Origin: a bacterium
GTDB lineage: Bacteria; Patescibacteriota; Gracilibacteria; UBA4473
DNA: 64,000 nt
Assembly (NCBI GenBank): GCA_009995455.1
Contig: JAACPJ010000001.1
Span: forward strand, 276,991 to 340,990
Direction of reading: 5' to 3'
Below the pieces are notes generated by a model. It had not been told where the DNA came from. It searched no databases and saw only the letters and a program-made list of their open reading frames with translations. The position numbers and the translations under genes are program-made. Positions 37,524 to 46,156 of the stretch are shown in pieces; the first letter of the stretch is position 1; every line of letters starts with the position of its first letter.

Positions 37524-37703
37524 ATGACAAGAGATAAGAATGTTGATGGTCGTATTCGAGCTAAAAGGTCGGATACAAAAATGGGTACTATAGAAAAAAA
37601 ATATGGTAAAGATTTTGGTGTACGAAGCGATATGGAGCTTGGTACTTTTTTAGATAAAAAAGGGTATTCTTCTTTGAGTAAATTTTTGAGAGATGACTCT
37701 TAA
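37524..37703 (+). CDS. Small basic protein, first gene of a putative toxin-antitoxin-like pair (59 aa)
   Basis: A 59-residue basic protein starting MTRDKNVDGRIRAKRSDTKM and ending SLSKFLRDDS. It was too short for the supplied gene list. It resembles short antitoxin-like proteins that precede toxin genes (compact, basic, with a YSSLSKFL C-terminal helix), but I cannot name a family. Its stop region overlaps the next start by 11 bases, implying translational coupling. The DNA is far more AT-rich than the flanks, a sign of recent acquisition. TATAAA at 37513-37518 could be a -10 box, which would give an almost leaderless start. Confidence 0.6.
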   Translation: MTRDKNVDGRIRAKRSDTKMGTIEKKYGKDFGVRSDMELGTFLDKKGYSSLSKFLRDDS

Positions 37704-38304
37704 ACAGCTACATGAGATAACTTTTGTAGAAGTAGCTAATTTGCAGTCGAACAGATTTTCTTTTATTCAGAATGAAGACTTAAAAGAGAATATTTGTATT
37801 GCTTCTCAATATATTGCCTTCTTATTTGACCTATCAAATTCATATTCTGTGCCAGGCTCTGTAAAATATTCTATTTATAAAACTATTGTAATATATGCAG
37901 CATCTATTACGGAAGGTTTGTTACATTATTGTCTTGATAAAATGTCTAATTCCAAGCCTTCAAAAACGAAAGAGTATAAAAATATTAAGTCAATTTATAA
38001 GCTTGATAATGGGGATGAGCTTTTCTTATGTAGTAAAAAAATAACAGAACGTGAATGGTGTGATGTAAAGTTCGACGAACTAAATCGAACAGCTAAGAAA
38101 GAAAATATTATTGATCAGGGTTTATATGACAAATGTGACTTATTGAGAAAACAGCGAAATAAAATACATATTGGTGACTTATCAGCTGGTGATGATTTAT
38201 TTGAGTTGCAAGAAATTAAAGTAATTTTCGAAACGCTAGGAGTTGTTATACTTAAAGTTAAATCTTTTACTCCAACTCTGCCCACACCTCCAACCGGCTC
38301 ATAA
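37693..38304 (+). CDS. HEPN-like protein, possible RNase toxin (203 aa)
   Basis: Second gene of the pair. A helical protein with IYKTIVIYAASITEGLLHY (about residues 73-91) and LRKQRNKIHIGD (about 151-162). The latter resembles the R-x4-6-H motif of HEPN ribonucleases, commonly written RNxxxH; here it reads R-N-K-I-H and, counted from the earlier Arg, R-x6-H. HEPN proteins often act as RNA-cleaving toxins or abortive-infection effectors, or as non-catalytic dimers. The C-terminal end (SFTPTLPTPPTGS) overlaps the convergent SOUL gene by 38 bases. Codon use is AT-rich, unlike its neighbours. Confidence 0.6.
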   Translation: MTLKQLHEITFVEVANLQSNRFSFIQNEDLKENICIASQYIAFLFDLSNSYSVPGSVKYSIYKTIVIYAASITEGLLHYCLDKMSNSKPSKTKEYKNIKSIYKLDNGDELFLCSKKITEREWCDVKFDELNRTAKKENIIDQGLYDKCDLLRKQRNKIHIGDLSAGDDLFELQEIKVIFETLGVVILKVKSFTPTLPTPPTGS

Positions 38305-38902
38305 ACGGAGGCGTAAGCGGAGGATTATAGCCAACGGTTGAAATAGCACCATACGCTAAATCGTCTCGCTCTAAACGTTCAATTAACAGGGCTTCTTTGG
38401 CTTTAAATCTTTTGGCTGTAAAGAATCCACTAAATTGCAAAGCGGCAACTCTTTTGGCTGGCACTTCCACTAATTCTACTCGATCGTCATTTGGTTTCGG
38501 AAGATCTTTTAGTTTGTATTTAGAAGGAATCACGAAAGAGAATTCGCCGGCACTTTCATTTTGAATAACAGGGGTCGTCATCGCGATTTTTTCCGATGAC
38601 TGTTTTTGTATGACGGGAGTGGTCATGGCAATTTTGTCTTGTGATTGGTTATCCCCAAAAATATAGCCAGCCACAATACCAAAAGCCTTACTGCTGGCAC
38701 TTGCGACATTTCCCTCAATTTTTGTTTGTGCCCGAATATGCGCCGGATAATTGCGAATCTCGTAACCATTTTCTTTTGATTCTACGGTGTAAGAAAGTTG
38801 TTCCACACTGCGAACCGCCAAATATCCGTATACCACCCATGTGAGAAATACAAGGCCGATAACGCCAATAATCCAATACATAGCTTTGTTTTTAAATTTC
38901 AT
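38267..38902 (-). CDS. SOUL heme-binding family protein
   Basis: A 211-residue protein with an N-terminal membrane anchor (AMYWIIGVIGLVFLTWVVYGYLA, split by position 8-30) and a SOUL/HBP domain: YTVESKENGYEIRNYPAHIRA, KIAMTTPV, FSFVIPSKY, PNDDRVELVEVPAKRVAALQFSG and LIERLERDDL. SOUL proteins bind heme or related tetrapyrroles; in bacteria the role is unclear. The signature KIAMTTPVIQ occurs twice, separated by five residues, an internal duplication. Being outside the membrane it might buffer heme or bind hydrophobic ligands. Confidence 0.85.
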   Translation of the reverse strand: MKFKNKAMYWIIGVIGLVFLTWVVYGYLAVRSVEQLSYTVESKENGYEIRNYPAHIRAQTKIEGNVASASSKAFGIVAGYIFGDNQSQDKIAMTTPVIQKQSSEKIAMTTPVIQNESAGEFSFVIPSKYKLKDLPKPNDDRVELVEVPAKRVAALQFSGFFTAKRFKAKEALLIERLERDDLAYGAISTVGYNPPLTPPFMSRLEVWAELE

Positions 38903-38991
38903 AATTTTACCGCACCATTATTTTTACTTCAGCGCTAGGCTAACTCGTCACTTTAAATTTAAAATTGCGTTATAGTAAGTGTAAACCAAAT

Positions 38992-39978
38992 ATGAAAAAA
39001 AATCTTTTTATCGCCTTTAGTGTTTTGTGTCTGCCGTTATGCGCTTTTGCGAATGCCGAATTAGTACAAATTGTGGCGTTTTCTTGGGATGAACAAAATG
39101 AAAAACTTTCGCCTTTTTCTTTTGGTTCTGGTACCGCGATCGATAAAGATTTTGTGATCACCAATAAGCATGTAGTTAAAGTTGAGGGGAAAACGGCGGA
39201 TTTTTTGCTTTTGTGTCCAGCCCAGGCGCAAGAAACAAGATCGGTTAAATGTAATGTCGCTGCGGGTATTTCCGCCATGCATAATACGATAGATGTGGCT
39301 TTAATTAAGACTCTAGATCCAGATGATTTTTTACTATCAGTACGTCCATCGGCTTCTATTCGCAGTACTGATGATGTCATTCGAATAGTCGGGTTTCCAG
39401 TTCCAGATGGTTCAAGTGCTCAAAATTTTGGCGGAACGAAAACTTTAGAGGCTTTTGAGGCCTGGCAGAAAGATCCGACTAAAGGCTTAAATTTTAAGGG
39501 TGATGCGCCCACCACTACGCGGGGGAAAGTGCTCGCCCGTTACCGATTAGAAAACACTGGAGAACTGTATACGCAAACCGATGCCCGGGTAAATTTTGGT
39601 AACTCTGGCGGAGCGGCCTTTGATCAGTTTGGGAGTTATATTGGAATCCCGACTCTAAAGGATTCGCTTGGCCGTTCTTATATTTTGGAATACGCCCAAC
39701 TCGATGATTGGGTGAGGCAATATTCAAACCGAAAAGCCAGAGTTGATAACGCGGCTTATTCTTATTATAAAAAACTGGTAAACATCCCATCCGCAAATGT
39801 CGCAAGCGCGCCAACGAGTAATAGCGTTTCGGCTCGGCTCCGTTATTACCAATCTTTGCGCGAAAAAACGACGATGACTTCTACGAGTAATTCGAATAGC
39901 CAAACTTCAGAACGTCGAACGACGAGTCGAAGATATAGCAGTCCATATAGTGGCTATACGACTTATCAGACTCGTTAA
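38992..39978 (+). CDS. Secreted trypsin-like serine protease
   Basis: A signal peptide (MKKNLFIAFSVLCLPLCAFA) supports the start at 38992 rather than 38965, which adds an atypical peptide. TATAGT at 38971-38976 is a candidate -10. The chymotrypsin/DegP-like catalytic triad is visible: His in ITNKHVV (about 56), Asp in NTIDVALIK (about 101) and Ser in NFGNSGGAAFD (about 204). The C-terminal 70 residues are Ser/Thr/Arg/Tyr-rich low complexity. No PDZ domain is present. Likely role: extracellular or periplasm-like quality control, or digestion. Confidence 0.85.
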   Translation: MKKNLFIAFSVLCLPLCAFANAELVQIVAFSWDEQNEKLSPFSFGSGTAIDKDFVITNKHVVKVEGKTADFLLLCPAQAQETRSVKCNVAAGISAMHNTIDVALIKTLDPDDFLLSVRPSASIRSTDDVIRIVGFPVPDGSSAQNFGGTKTLEAFEAWQKDPTKGLNFKGDAPTTTRGKVLARYRLENTGELYTQTDARVNFGNSGGAAFDQFGSYIGIPTLKDSLGRSYILEYAQLDDWVRQYSNRKARVDNAAYSYYKKLVNIPSANVASAPTSNSVSARLRYYQSLREKTTMTSTSNSNSQTSERRTTSRRYSSPYSGYTTYQTR

Positions 39979-40022
39979 TTCCTTTCCATAGAAAGGGTCT
40001 TACTAAAACTATGAAACTTCTC

Positions 40023-40050
40023 TTGACAGCCCATAGCTTCTTTGTACTAT
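40023..40050 (+). promoter_or_regulatory. Promoter of the rplP-rplO block
   Basis: Perfect TTGACA (40023-40028), a 16-base spacer and TACTAT (40045-40050). It leaves a leader of about 135 bases before the rplP ATG. That leader holds no Shine-Dalgarno motif and a short AGAT/ATCT hairpin. Confidence 0.75.
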
Positions 40051-40191
40051 CGGCCGGCTTTATGGCTGTGTGTGTCAAAGCTTGAAAGAAGCGACAAACT
40101 ACAGTCTAAACACATCAAATCTCCTTTCATGGAGTCAGATCAACTTCGGTTATCTGCTTAATAAATCTAGTTCAACTAGTTAATAACTCTC

Positions 40192-40608
40192 ATGTTACAG
40201 CCTAAAAAATCCAAATACCGACGACAGCATCGTATGCGCTCTCAAGGGAGTGGCGTGGCGACTCGGGGAAATAAAATTTCTTTCGGGGAAATTGGTATCA
40301 AAGCCACTAGTGCTGGGGAATTAAATGCCCGTGAAATTGAAGCGGCTCGTCGAGCAATCGCTCGAGCGGTGAAACGAGGTGGAAAAGTTTGGATTCGAGT
40401 CTTTCCTGACAAAATCCTAACCGCTAAATCTGGTGAGGTTCCGATGGGTTCTGGTAAAGGGGCTCCAGATAAATGGGTGGCTCAAGTGCTACCAGGTAAA
40501 GTTTTATTTGAAATGGCTGGAGCCGATAAGGAGCTAATGCGCGAAGCGCTAAAGTTAGCAACCTACAAGTTGTCAGTTAAATGTAAGGTAATAGATAATC
40601 AGTTGTAA
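40192..40608 (+). CDS. rplP: Ribosomal protein L16
   Basis: A large-subunit protein at the A-site side of the 50S particle. Opening [17 protein letters not shown] and conserved [26 protein letters not shown]-type [12 protein letters not shown] and [14 protein letters not shown]. At 138 residues it has normal length. It is the first gene of this block, whereas it usually follows rpsC. Here rpsC lies 10.3 kb away on the other strand. Confidence 0.97.
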   Translation: MLQPKKSKYRRQHRMRSQGSGVATRGNKISFGEIGIKATSAGELNAREIEAARRAIARAVKRGGKVWIRVFPDKILTAKSGEVPMGSGKGAPDKWVAQVLPGKVLFEMAGADKELMREALKLATYKLSVKCKVIDNQL

Positions 40609-40611
40609 GCC

Positions 40612-40800
40612 ATGAAAATCCAAGAACTACGACAAATGAATGTTAAAAAGTTGTACGAACAACTTAGAAAAACTCAGCGTGAGCTAGCGGTTAGCCGTTT
40701 CCACGTTAAAACTCAGCAAAGTGCTGATACATCACAAATCTCTAAAAAGCGACGAATGATCGCTCAAATTAAAACACTGCTAAATAACCAAGCTTCATAA
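40612..40800 (+). CDS. rpmC: Ribosomal protein L29
   Basis: A 62-residue helical hairpin protein at the exit tunnel. MKIQELRQMN and LYEQLRKTQRELAVSRF are typical. Its stop overlaps the rpsQ start (TAATG). Confidence 0.93.
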   Translation: MKIQELRQMNVKKLYEQLRKTQRELAVSRFHVKTQQSADTSQISKKRRMIAQIKTLLNNQAS

Positions 40801-41036
40801 TGATTACCAAGCAAGGCGTTGTTGTTAAAATCTCTGGTGAGAAAACTATTAAAGTACAAGTTCGCTCGTACCAAACTCACCCGAAATACAAGAAACAATA
40901 TTTACGAACTAAAAACTTTTTGGTTCACGATGAGAAAACTGAAGCCAAGGTTGGCGATGAAGTTTCTATTGTACAAGCTCGACCCGTTTCTAAACGAAAA
41001 ACTTGGGCACTCACTAACATTGATAAAAAAGCATGA
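40800..41036 (+). CDS. rpsQ: Ribosomal protein S17
   Basis: A 78-residue primary 16S-binding protein. [16 protein letters not shown] and [10 protein letters not shown], then [15 protein letters not shown], match S17. It ends in TGA within ATGA, overlapping rplN. This is one of only two UGA stops in the window. Confidence 0.95.
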   Translation: MITKQGVVVKISGEKTIKVQVRSYQTHPKYKKQYLRTKNFLVHDEKTEAKVGDEVSIVQARPVSKRKTWALTNIDKKA

Positions 41037-41401
41037 TTCAAGATATGACTCGCCTTCGGGTTGCCGACAACACCGGCGCTAAAACCGTTATGTGTATCAA
41101 AGTTTTGGGAGGTTCAAAACGTCGATATGCAGAAGTGGGTGACGTGATTGTTGTTTCGGTTAAAACAGCCGCTCCTAAAGGAGTGGTTAAAAAGAAGAAA
41201 GTTGAAAGAGCGGTTATCGTTCGACAAGTTTCTCCACTGCGACGACGAGACGGAAGTTACATTCGTTTCGATGAAAATGCGGTCGTAATTGTAAACGATC
41301 AAGGACAACCTAAAGGAACTCGTGTTTTCGGCCCAGTGGCTCGTGAACTTCGACACAAAGGTTTTCAGAAAATTATTTCTCTAGCTCCTGAAGTACTATA
41401 A
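41033..41401 (+). CDS. rplN: Ribosomal protein L14
   Basis: 122 residues. [21 protein letters not shown] and the SLAPEVL end are diagnostic. It sits at the subunit interface (bridge B5/B8). Confidence 0.97.
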   Translation: MIQDMTRLRVADNTGAKTVMCIKVLGGSKRRYAEVGDVIVVSVKTAAPKGVVKKKKVERAVIVRQVSPLRRRDGSYIRFDENAVVIVNDQGQPKGTRVFGPVARELRHKGFQKIISLAPEVL

Positions 41402-41403
41402 AC

Positions 41404-41784
41404 ATGAAAATTAGAGTAGGCGATAACGTAATAGTGCGAACGGGTAAAGACCGTGGCAAATCTGGAGTAGTTTCTAAGATTTACATAGCACAAGAGAAAG
41501 TTTTGGTTGAAGGCGTAAATGCTAAAATCAAACATGTAAAAGGTCGAGATGGTGTTCCGGGAGACCGAACTGAAATCTTTGTTCCAATTCACATTTCTAA
41601 TGTGTCAGTGGTAGACCCTAAATCTGGCAAGCCAACTCGAGTGGGTTACTTGGTGGATGCGAAAGGCGCTAAAACGAGAGTTGCAAAAAAATCTGGCCAA
41701 GCTATTACCAAAGCCGCAGCCGCTAAAAAAGAAGCTCCTAAAAAAGAAGCCTCTAAGAAAGAAGTTAAAAAGATTAAAGCTTAA
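41404..41784 (+). CDS. rplX: Ribosomal protein L24
   Basis: 126 residues. The KOW motif KIRVGDNVIVRTGKDRGKSG is followed by KHVKGRDGVPGDRTEIFVPIH. The C-terminal 35 residues form a Lys/Ala/Glu-rich extension beyond the usual domain, probably reaching along rRNA. Its start is two bases after the rplN stop. Confidence 0.95.
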   Translation: MKIRVGDNVIVRTGKDRGKSGVVSKIYIAQEKVLVEGVNAKIKHVKGRDGVPGDRTEIFVPIHISNVSVVDPKSGKPTRVGYLVDAKGAKTRVAKKSGQAITKAAAAKKEAPKKEASKKEVKKIKA

Positions 41785-41786
41785 CC

Positions 41787-42362
41787 ATGGCATCTGAATT
41801 ACAACAACGTTACCAAAAAGAAATTCTTCCTAAGATCATCAAAGATTTGGGAATGAAGAATGTCATGCAAGCTCCACGAATTCAAAAAGTGGTTGTAAAC
41901 GTGGGAATGGGGTCTTACCTTCAACGTTTAGGCACTAAAGATTTCGGAACGGTTGAAGAAACTCTGACCAAAATTACCGGTCAAAAACCAGTATTACGAA
42001 AATCTCGTATGTCAGTTTCTAACTTCAAACTACGTGAAGGGATGCCAGTTGGTATGTGTGTAACCCTTCGAGGTGAAAGCGCTTACGATTTTCTTGATAA
42101 AGTAATCAATGTAGTTTTCCCACGGGTTCGAGGTTTCCGAGGTGTAAAACGAAACATCTTCGATAAAGACGGGAATTGTTCGTTTGGTTTCTCTGAGCAT
42201 ACCGTATTTCCGGAAGTGGATGTTGAAGATCCACGAAAAGTACACGGAGTTCAAGTAACGATTGTTACTTCAACTAAAGATAAAGAACACACCGTTAAAT
42301 TGCTTGAAGAAATGAGCTTTCCGTTCATTAAGAAGCACGAAGTTAAAGAAGAAACTAATTAA
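41787..42362 (+). CDS. rplE: Ribosomal protein L5
   Basis: A 191-residue 5S rRNA-binding protein. NVMQAPRIQKVVVNVGMGS, ITGQKPVLRKSRMSVSNFKL and PRVRGFRGV are diagnostic. Normal length with a short charged tail. Confidence 0.97.
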   Translation: MASELQQRYQKEILPKIIKDLGMKNVMQAPRIQKVVVNVGMGSYLQRLGTKDFGTVEETLTKITGQKPVLRKSRMSVSNFKLREGMPVGMCVTLRGESAYDFLDKVINVVFPRVRGFRGVKRNIFDKDGNCSFGFSEHTVFPEVDVEDPRKVHGVQVTIVTSTKDKEHTVKLLEEMSFPFIKKHEVKEETN

Positions 42363-42368
42363 TTCAAA

Positions 42369-42623
42369 ATGGTAAGAAAAGCAATGGTCGTCAAACAACA
42401 ACGCATGATGGAGCGTGCACTCGCTAAAAAAGCGGATGGTTCATACGAACAAGTTAAACATGCCACCAAAGGAAAAGATAAGTACAAAACACGGGCTTAT
42501 AACCGGTGTAAAGTTACGGGTCGAGTTGGTGGGTACATGAGTGACTTCGGAATCTCTCGATGTTTGTTTCGTGAACTAGCCGAAAAAGGGGAAATTCCAG
42601 GAGTTCGTAAATCTTCTTGGTAA
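42369..42623 (+). CDS. rpsN: Ribosomal protein S14, intermediate form
   Basis: An 84-residue S14, between the short zinc form (about 61) and the long form (about 100). The signature reads [27 protein letters not shown]. The zinc form has CxxC twice; here only one cysteine of each pair remains (C-KV-T and R-C-LF), so zinc binding is probably lost. Position and C-terminal PGVRKSSW support S14. Confidence 0.93.
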   Translation: MVRKAMVVKQQRMMERALAKKADGSYEQVKHATKGKDKYKTRAYNRCKVTGRVGGYMSDFGISRCLFRELAEKGEIPGVRKSSW

Positions 42624-42649
42624 ACAATTTAAAACTTTAAACTTAAACT

Positions 42650-43030
42650 ATGGTAGATCCAATCGCAGACTTTCTAACACGAATTCGTAACGCTCAAATG
42701 GCGGGACAATCACAAGTAAAAGTGCCTTACTCTAAATTAAAAGAGCAAATGGCACGAGTAATGCTTAAAAACAAATTCTTAGCTTCAATTGATGTTGAAG
42801 CCATCGAAGGGAAAGCATACAAAAACTTAGTGTTGGGACTCCCTGAAAAAACCCTAACCCTTAAACGAGTATCTAAGCCTGGTCAACGAATTTATGTTGG
42901 CAGCCAAGAGGTTCGTCGAGTTTTAAACGGACTCGGGATAGCGATTGTTTCAACTTCAAAAGGAGTTATTACAGGATATGAAGCGAGAGCTTTAGGAGTT
43001 GGTGGAGAGTTATTGTGTGAAGTTAGCTAA
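42650..43030 (+). CDS. rpsH: Ribosomal protein S8
   Basis: A 126-residue central-domain 16S-binding protein. VDPIADFLTRIRNAQMAG opens it, and GIAIVSTSKGVITGYEAR is the conserved C-terminal motif. Confidence 0.96.
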   Translation: MVDPIADFLTRIRNAQMAGQSQVKVPYSKLKEQMARVMLKNKFLASIDVEAIEGKAYKNLVLGLPEKTLTLKRVSKPGQRIYVGSQEVRRVLNGLGIAIVSTSKGVITGYEARALGVGGELLCEVS

Positions 43031-43061
43031 TTAATCTGCGTTCAGCGCTCAAATTTATATT

Positions 43062-43610
43062 ATGTCACGTATTGGAAAAAAACCGGTTACAATCCCAGAA
43101 AAAGTCGAAGTTAAAATCGATGGGAACGTGGTAAGTGTTAAAGGCCCGAAGGGCGAATTATCACAAACCTTTGAGTCTGAATTTGTTTCTTTGAAACAAG
43201 AAGACGGAACAGTGGTGGTTGAACGAGCGAATGATTCTAAATCAGCTCGTGCTCGTCACGGTTTATACCGAAGCTTGGTTCAAAACCTTATGGAGGGGGT
43301 AACAGAAGGTTTCTCTAAGAAGCTTGAGGTTCGAGGGGTAGGTTACCGTGTAGCTCAAAAAGGAACGGATCTAGAATTCAATCTTGGTTACTCACACTCG
43401 ATTACTTTCCCACTTCCACAAGGAGTAGACGTAAAATTTGAAGAAAAAAATCAAAACATCTTCACTTTGATGAGTATTGATAAACAACTTGTTGGGCAAA
43501 CAGCCGCTAATATCCGCGCTCTTCGAAAACCAGAACCTTATAAAGGTAAAGGGGTTCGATACGCCGATGAACACGTACAACTTAAAGCTGGTAAATCAGC
43601 CGCTAAATAA
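43062..43610 (+). CDS. rplF: Ribosomal protein L6
   Basis: 182 residues, two similar domains. [16 protein letters not shown] and [10 protein letters not shown] in the first; [20 protein letters not shown] and [15 protein letters not shown] in the second. It lies near the GTPase-associated region of 50S. Confidence 0.97.
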   Translation: MSRIGKKPVTIPEKVEVKIDGNVVSVKGPKGELSQTFESEFVSLKQEDGTVVVERANDSKSARARHGLYRSLVQNLMEGVTEGFSKKLEVRGVGYRVAQKGTDLEFNLGYSHSITFPLPQGVDVKFEEKNQNIFTLMSIDKQLVGQTAANIRALRKPEPYKGKGVRYADEHVQLKAGKSAAK

Positions 43611-43612
43611 TT

Positions 43613-43954
43613 ATGAGCACTATTGATATTAAACGACAACAAAGACTCGCTCGTGCACGACGCACGCACGCGAAAGCCAAAACTTCTGGTCGACCTCGAC
43701 TGGTGGTATACCGCTCACTTAAAGCTATCTACGCACAAATCGTAGATGACACCCAAAACAAAGTGTTGTGCGGTACTTCTAACCTTAAAGGTAAAACGGG
43801 AGTAGCTGGTGCTCAAGAAGTGGGTAAGGCTATTGCTGAAATGGCCAAGAAATCTAAAGTTGAAGAAGTAACTTTTGATCGAAACGGTTATCTCTACCAC
43901 GGTCAAATTAAAGCTTTAGCGGAAGCCGCTCGAGAAGGAGGATTAAAATTTTAA
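43613..43954 (+). CDS. rplR: Ribosomal protein L18
   Basis: A 113-residue 5S-binding protein. [22 protein letters not shown] and [21 protein letters not shown] are diagnostic. Two bases separate it from rplF. Confidence 0.96.
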   Translation: MSTIDIKRQQRLARARRTHAKAKTSGRPRLVVYRSLKAIYAQIVDDTQNKVLCGTSNLKGKTGVAGAQEVGKAIAEMAKKSKVEEVTFDRNGYLYHGQIKALAEAAREGGLKF

Positions 43955-43984
43955 GCATTGCGTTCTAAAACAACCTATTAAACT

Positions 43985-44707
43985 ATGACAGAAGAAAACA
44001 CGACCCCAAAAACAGAAGCAACTACAGCTCCAGCTGCAGATGCGGCTCCAAAAGTTCAAGCAGATGCACCGAAAGTAAGTGCAGACAAAAGAACTTCAGG
44101 GAACAATTCAGATCAAGGTGAACGTCGTTCTGGCGGAGGCCGAGGTCGTCGTGATAGAAAACCACGTGAAGCGAAAGAATTTGAAGAATCAATTATTCAA
44201 ATCGATCGTGTAACGCGAGTAACTAAAGGAGGACGACAACTTCGTTTCCGAGTTTCAGTGGTTATTGGTGATCAAAAAGGACGTGTGGGGTACGGAATTG
44301 GAAAATCAGCTGAAGTAATGAGCGGGGTTCAAAAAGCCATTGCTGAAGCGAAAAGAAATATGGTTACAGTGCCAATTTTTGAAGATACAATTCCACACGC
44401 TGTAAGTTACAAATTTAAAGCGAGTAAAGTATTCTTGCTGCCTGCACCAGAAGGTAAAGGGGTAATTGCTGGTGGGGCGGTACGTAAAGTACTTGAACTA
44501 GCGGGTATAAAGAATGTACTTTCTAAAATGCACGGTTCACGTAACAAATTGAATTCGGTTTACGCGACGATGGAATGTTTACGAGCCTTACAAAATAGAG
44601 CTCCAATTGAAACTAAATCTGAAGATGAAGTAGCGGCTGAAGCTGAAGCGAAAGCCACTAAGGTGAAAGAAGCTAAAAAAGCACCTGCTAAAAAGAAAGA
44701 CGCTTAA
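43985..44707 (+). CDS. rpsE: Ribosomal protein S5 with terminal extensions
   Basis: S5 contributes to decoding accuracy and mRNA unwinding. At 240 residues it is about 70 longer than usual. An N-terminal Ala/Pro/Thr/Lys and Gly/Arg-rich extension (about 60 residues) and a C-terminal KAPAKKKDA tail flank the normal domains. The core has ESIIQIDRVTRVTKGGRQLRF and GRVGYGIGKSAEVMSGVQKA, then VIAGGAVRKVLELAGIKNVLSK. No rpmD (L30) follows. Confidence 0.96.
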   Translation: MTEENTTPKTEATTAPAADAAPKVQADAPKVSADKRTSGNNSDQGERRSGGGRGRRDRKPREAKEFEESIIQIDRVTRVTKGGRQLRFRVSVVIGDQKGRVGYGIGKSAEVMSGVQKAIAEAKRNMVTVPIFEDTIPHAVSYKFKASKVFLLPAPEGKGVIAGGAVRKVLELAGIKNVLSKMHGSRNKLNSVYATMECLRALQNRAPIETKSEDEVAAEAEAKATKVKEAKKAPAKKKDA

Positions 44708-44736
44708 TTGAGGTCTAGAACTTAAAGTTTAAAATT

Positions 44737-45219
44737 ATGAAATTACACGAATTGACTCCGAAAAATAAAAAAGTTGCGCGAAAGCGTCGCGGACAAGGTA
44801 ATGCTACCGGAAACGGTACCTACGGAGGTCGTGGAATGAATGGTCAAAACGCTCGTTCAGGCGGTGGTGTTCGTCCTGGTTTCGAAGGAGGTCAAACGCC
44901 TTTGATCAAACGTATGCCTAAGATGCGTGGTTTCCGAAGCCCAAATAAGGTTTACAACCAAGTGGTTAAACTGGCTGTATTAGAGGAAGCTTTTAAAGAT
45001 GGTGCTAATATTGATTTTGCCGCTTTGGTTGAAGCGGGTTTAGTGACTAAAAAAGGTATGGGAGTTAAAATTCTAAATGATGGAAGTGAGCTAAAAAAGA
45101 AGCTTAATGTGAGTGAAGTTCTAATTTCAAAAACCGCTAAGGCCGCCATTGAGAAAGCGGGTGGTAAAGTTGAATTGACGGTGGTTGAAAAGCCAGAATC
45201 TAAAAAGAAGAAAGCTTAA
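44737..45219 (+). CDS. rplO: Ribosomal protein L15
   Basis: 160 residues. MKLHELTPKNKKVARKRRGQG and GQNARSGGGVRPGFEGGQTP are the conserved N-terminal part that penetrates 23S rRNA. It directly follows S5 with a 29-base gap that has no room for L30. A terminator follows; secY, adk and map, which usually come next, are not here. Confidence 0.96.
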   Translation: MKLHELTPKNKKVARKRRGQGNATGNGTYGGRGMNGQNARSGGGVRPGFEGGQTPLIKRMPKMRGFRSPNKVYNQVVKLAVLEEAFKDGANIDFAALVEAGLVTKKGMGVKILNDGSELKKKLNVSEVLISKTAKAAIEKAGGKVELTVVEKPESKKKKA

Positions 45220-45248
45220 GCAAAATTGTTTTATTCGAAATTTGTTAG

Positions 45249-45272
45249 AGCGTCCACCAGGGCGCTTTTTTT
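45249..45272 (+). terminator. Terminator after rplO
   Basis: AGCGTCC-ACCA-GGGCGCT and a seven-T tract end the rplP-rplO transcript. Confidence 0.85.
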
Positions 45273-45363
45273 ATGAACCAAGATGTTTGACAAATCATTA
45301 TTTTAATTTAAAAGTACTTAAAACAACACCAATACAAATCGTAAGTTTACTAATATTTACTTT

Positions 45364-46152
45364 ATGCGTGTTGTTTTATTGGTCTTCAGCTTCTTGATTT
45401 TTTTATCATTTGCGAGTGAGTCTTCAGCTCAATCATCAAGCTATCAATCTTTTAATGTGACGACGGTTAAAAAACCAGGTGGTATTACTCAATATTTTAG
45501 CAAGAAACCATGGGAAGGGCTTTTCTCTGCTAAGAAGTTTAGTCGTAATGATCAATCTGAACTTAAAAATATTCAAACAACGCTACAGGCATCATTGCTT
45601 GATTTACCGACTACTCATACAGCCGCTTTAAAAGAACTTGAAGTCAGAAAAGATAAACATGAGTCTCGCGGCTTAGCGAATTCGCAGATGATGATTTTAA
45701 ATACTGAATCTATTGCGACCGACGAAGAGCTGCGAGCGGTATTTACCCATGAAATGGGACACATAGTTGATTTAGGCATGTTAACTACTAATTCTTATAC
45801 TAAGACGGTGTTCTGGACTTCCGGAACTCAGGTTTATGCTAATGACCCAAGCTTAGATTTTTATCATCTCTCTTGGATTGATTATAAAACTAAAAGTCCA
45901 TTGGCAGTACGCGGTGATTTTATTTCTGGCTACGCAATGACTTCTCCATTTGAAGATTTCGCAGAAAGTTATTTATTTTATCGACTTCATGGTGAAAAGT
46001 TTCGTCAGATATCGACCTACTCAAAAGTGCTAGCGGCAAAATATGAATTCATGAAAAACCAAGTGTTTAAAGGGGTTGAGTATCAAACCCAAAAAGCCGA
46101 GAATGGTTTTCTGCATAATTTGATTTGGGATGCTACGTTGGTAAAGTTTTAA
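45364..46152 (+). CDS. Secreted zinc metallopeptidase
   Basis: A signal peptide (VVLLVFSFLIFLSFASESSA) precedes a gluzincin-like domain. The zinc motif HEMGH sits in AVFTHEMGHIVD at about residue 130. The likely third ligand Glu lies in PFEDFAESYLFYRL, about 70 residues on. This resembles the arrangement in Pro-Pro endopeptidase and anthrax lethal factor-like peptidases. The substrate is unknown; a role in processing surface proteins is only suggested by the genome. 262 residues. No clear promoter is seen; TTGACA at 45287-45292 lacks a good -10. Confidence 0.78.
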   Translation: MRVVLLVFSFLIFLSFASESSAQSSSYQSFNVTTVKKPGGITQYFSKKPWEGLFSAKKFSRNDQSELKNIQTTLQASLLDLPTTHTAALKELEVRKDKHESRGLANSQMMILNTESIATDEELRAVFTHEMGHIVDLGMLTTNSYTKTVFWTSGTQVYANDPSLDFYHLSWIDYKTKSPLAVRGDFISGYAMTSPFEDFAESYLFYRLHGEKFRQISTYSKVLAAKYEFMKNQVFKGVEYQTQKAENGFLHNLIWDATLVKF

Positions 46153-46156
46153 TAGA

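Noticed and set aside
41034-41036. UGA as a sense codon in rpsQ
   Set aside because: Read-through would run into rplN; S17 ends at its usual length here.
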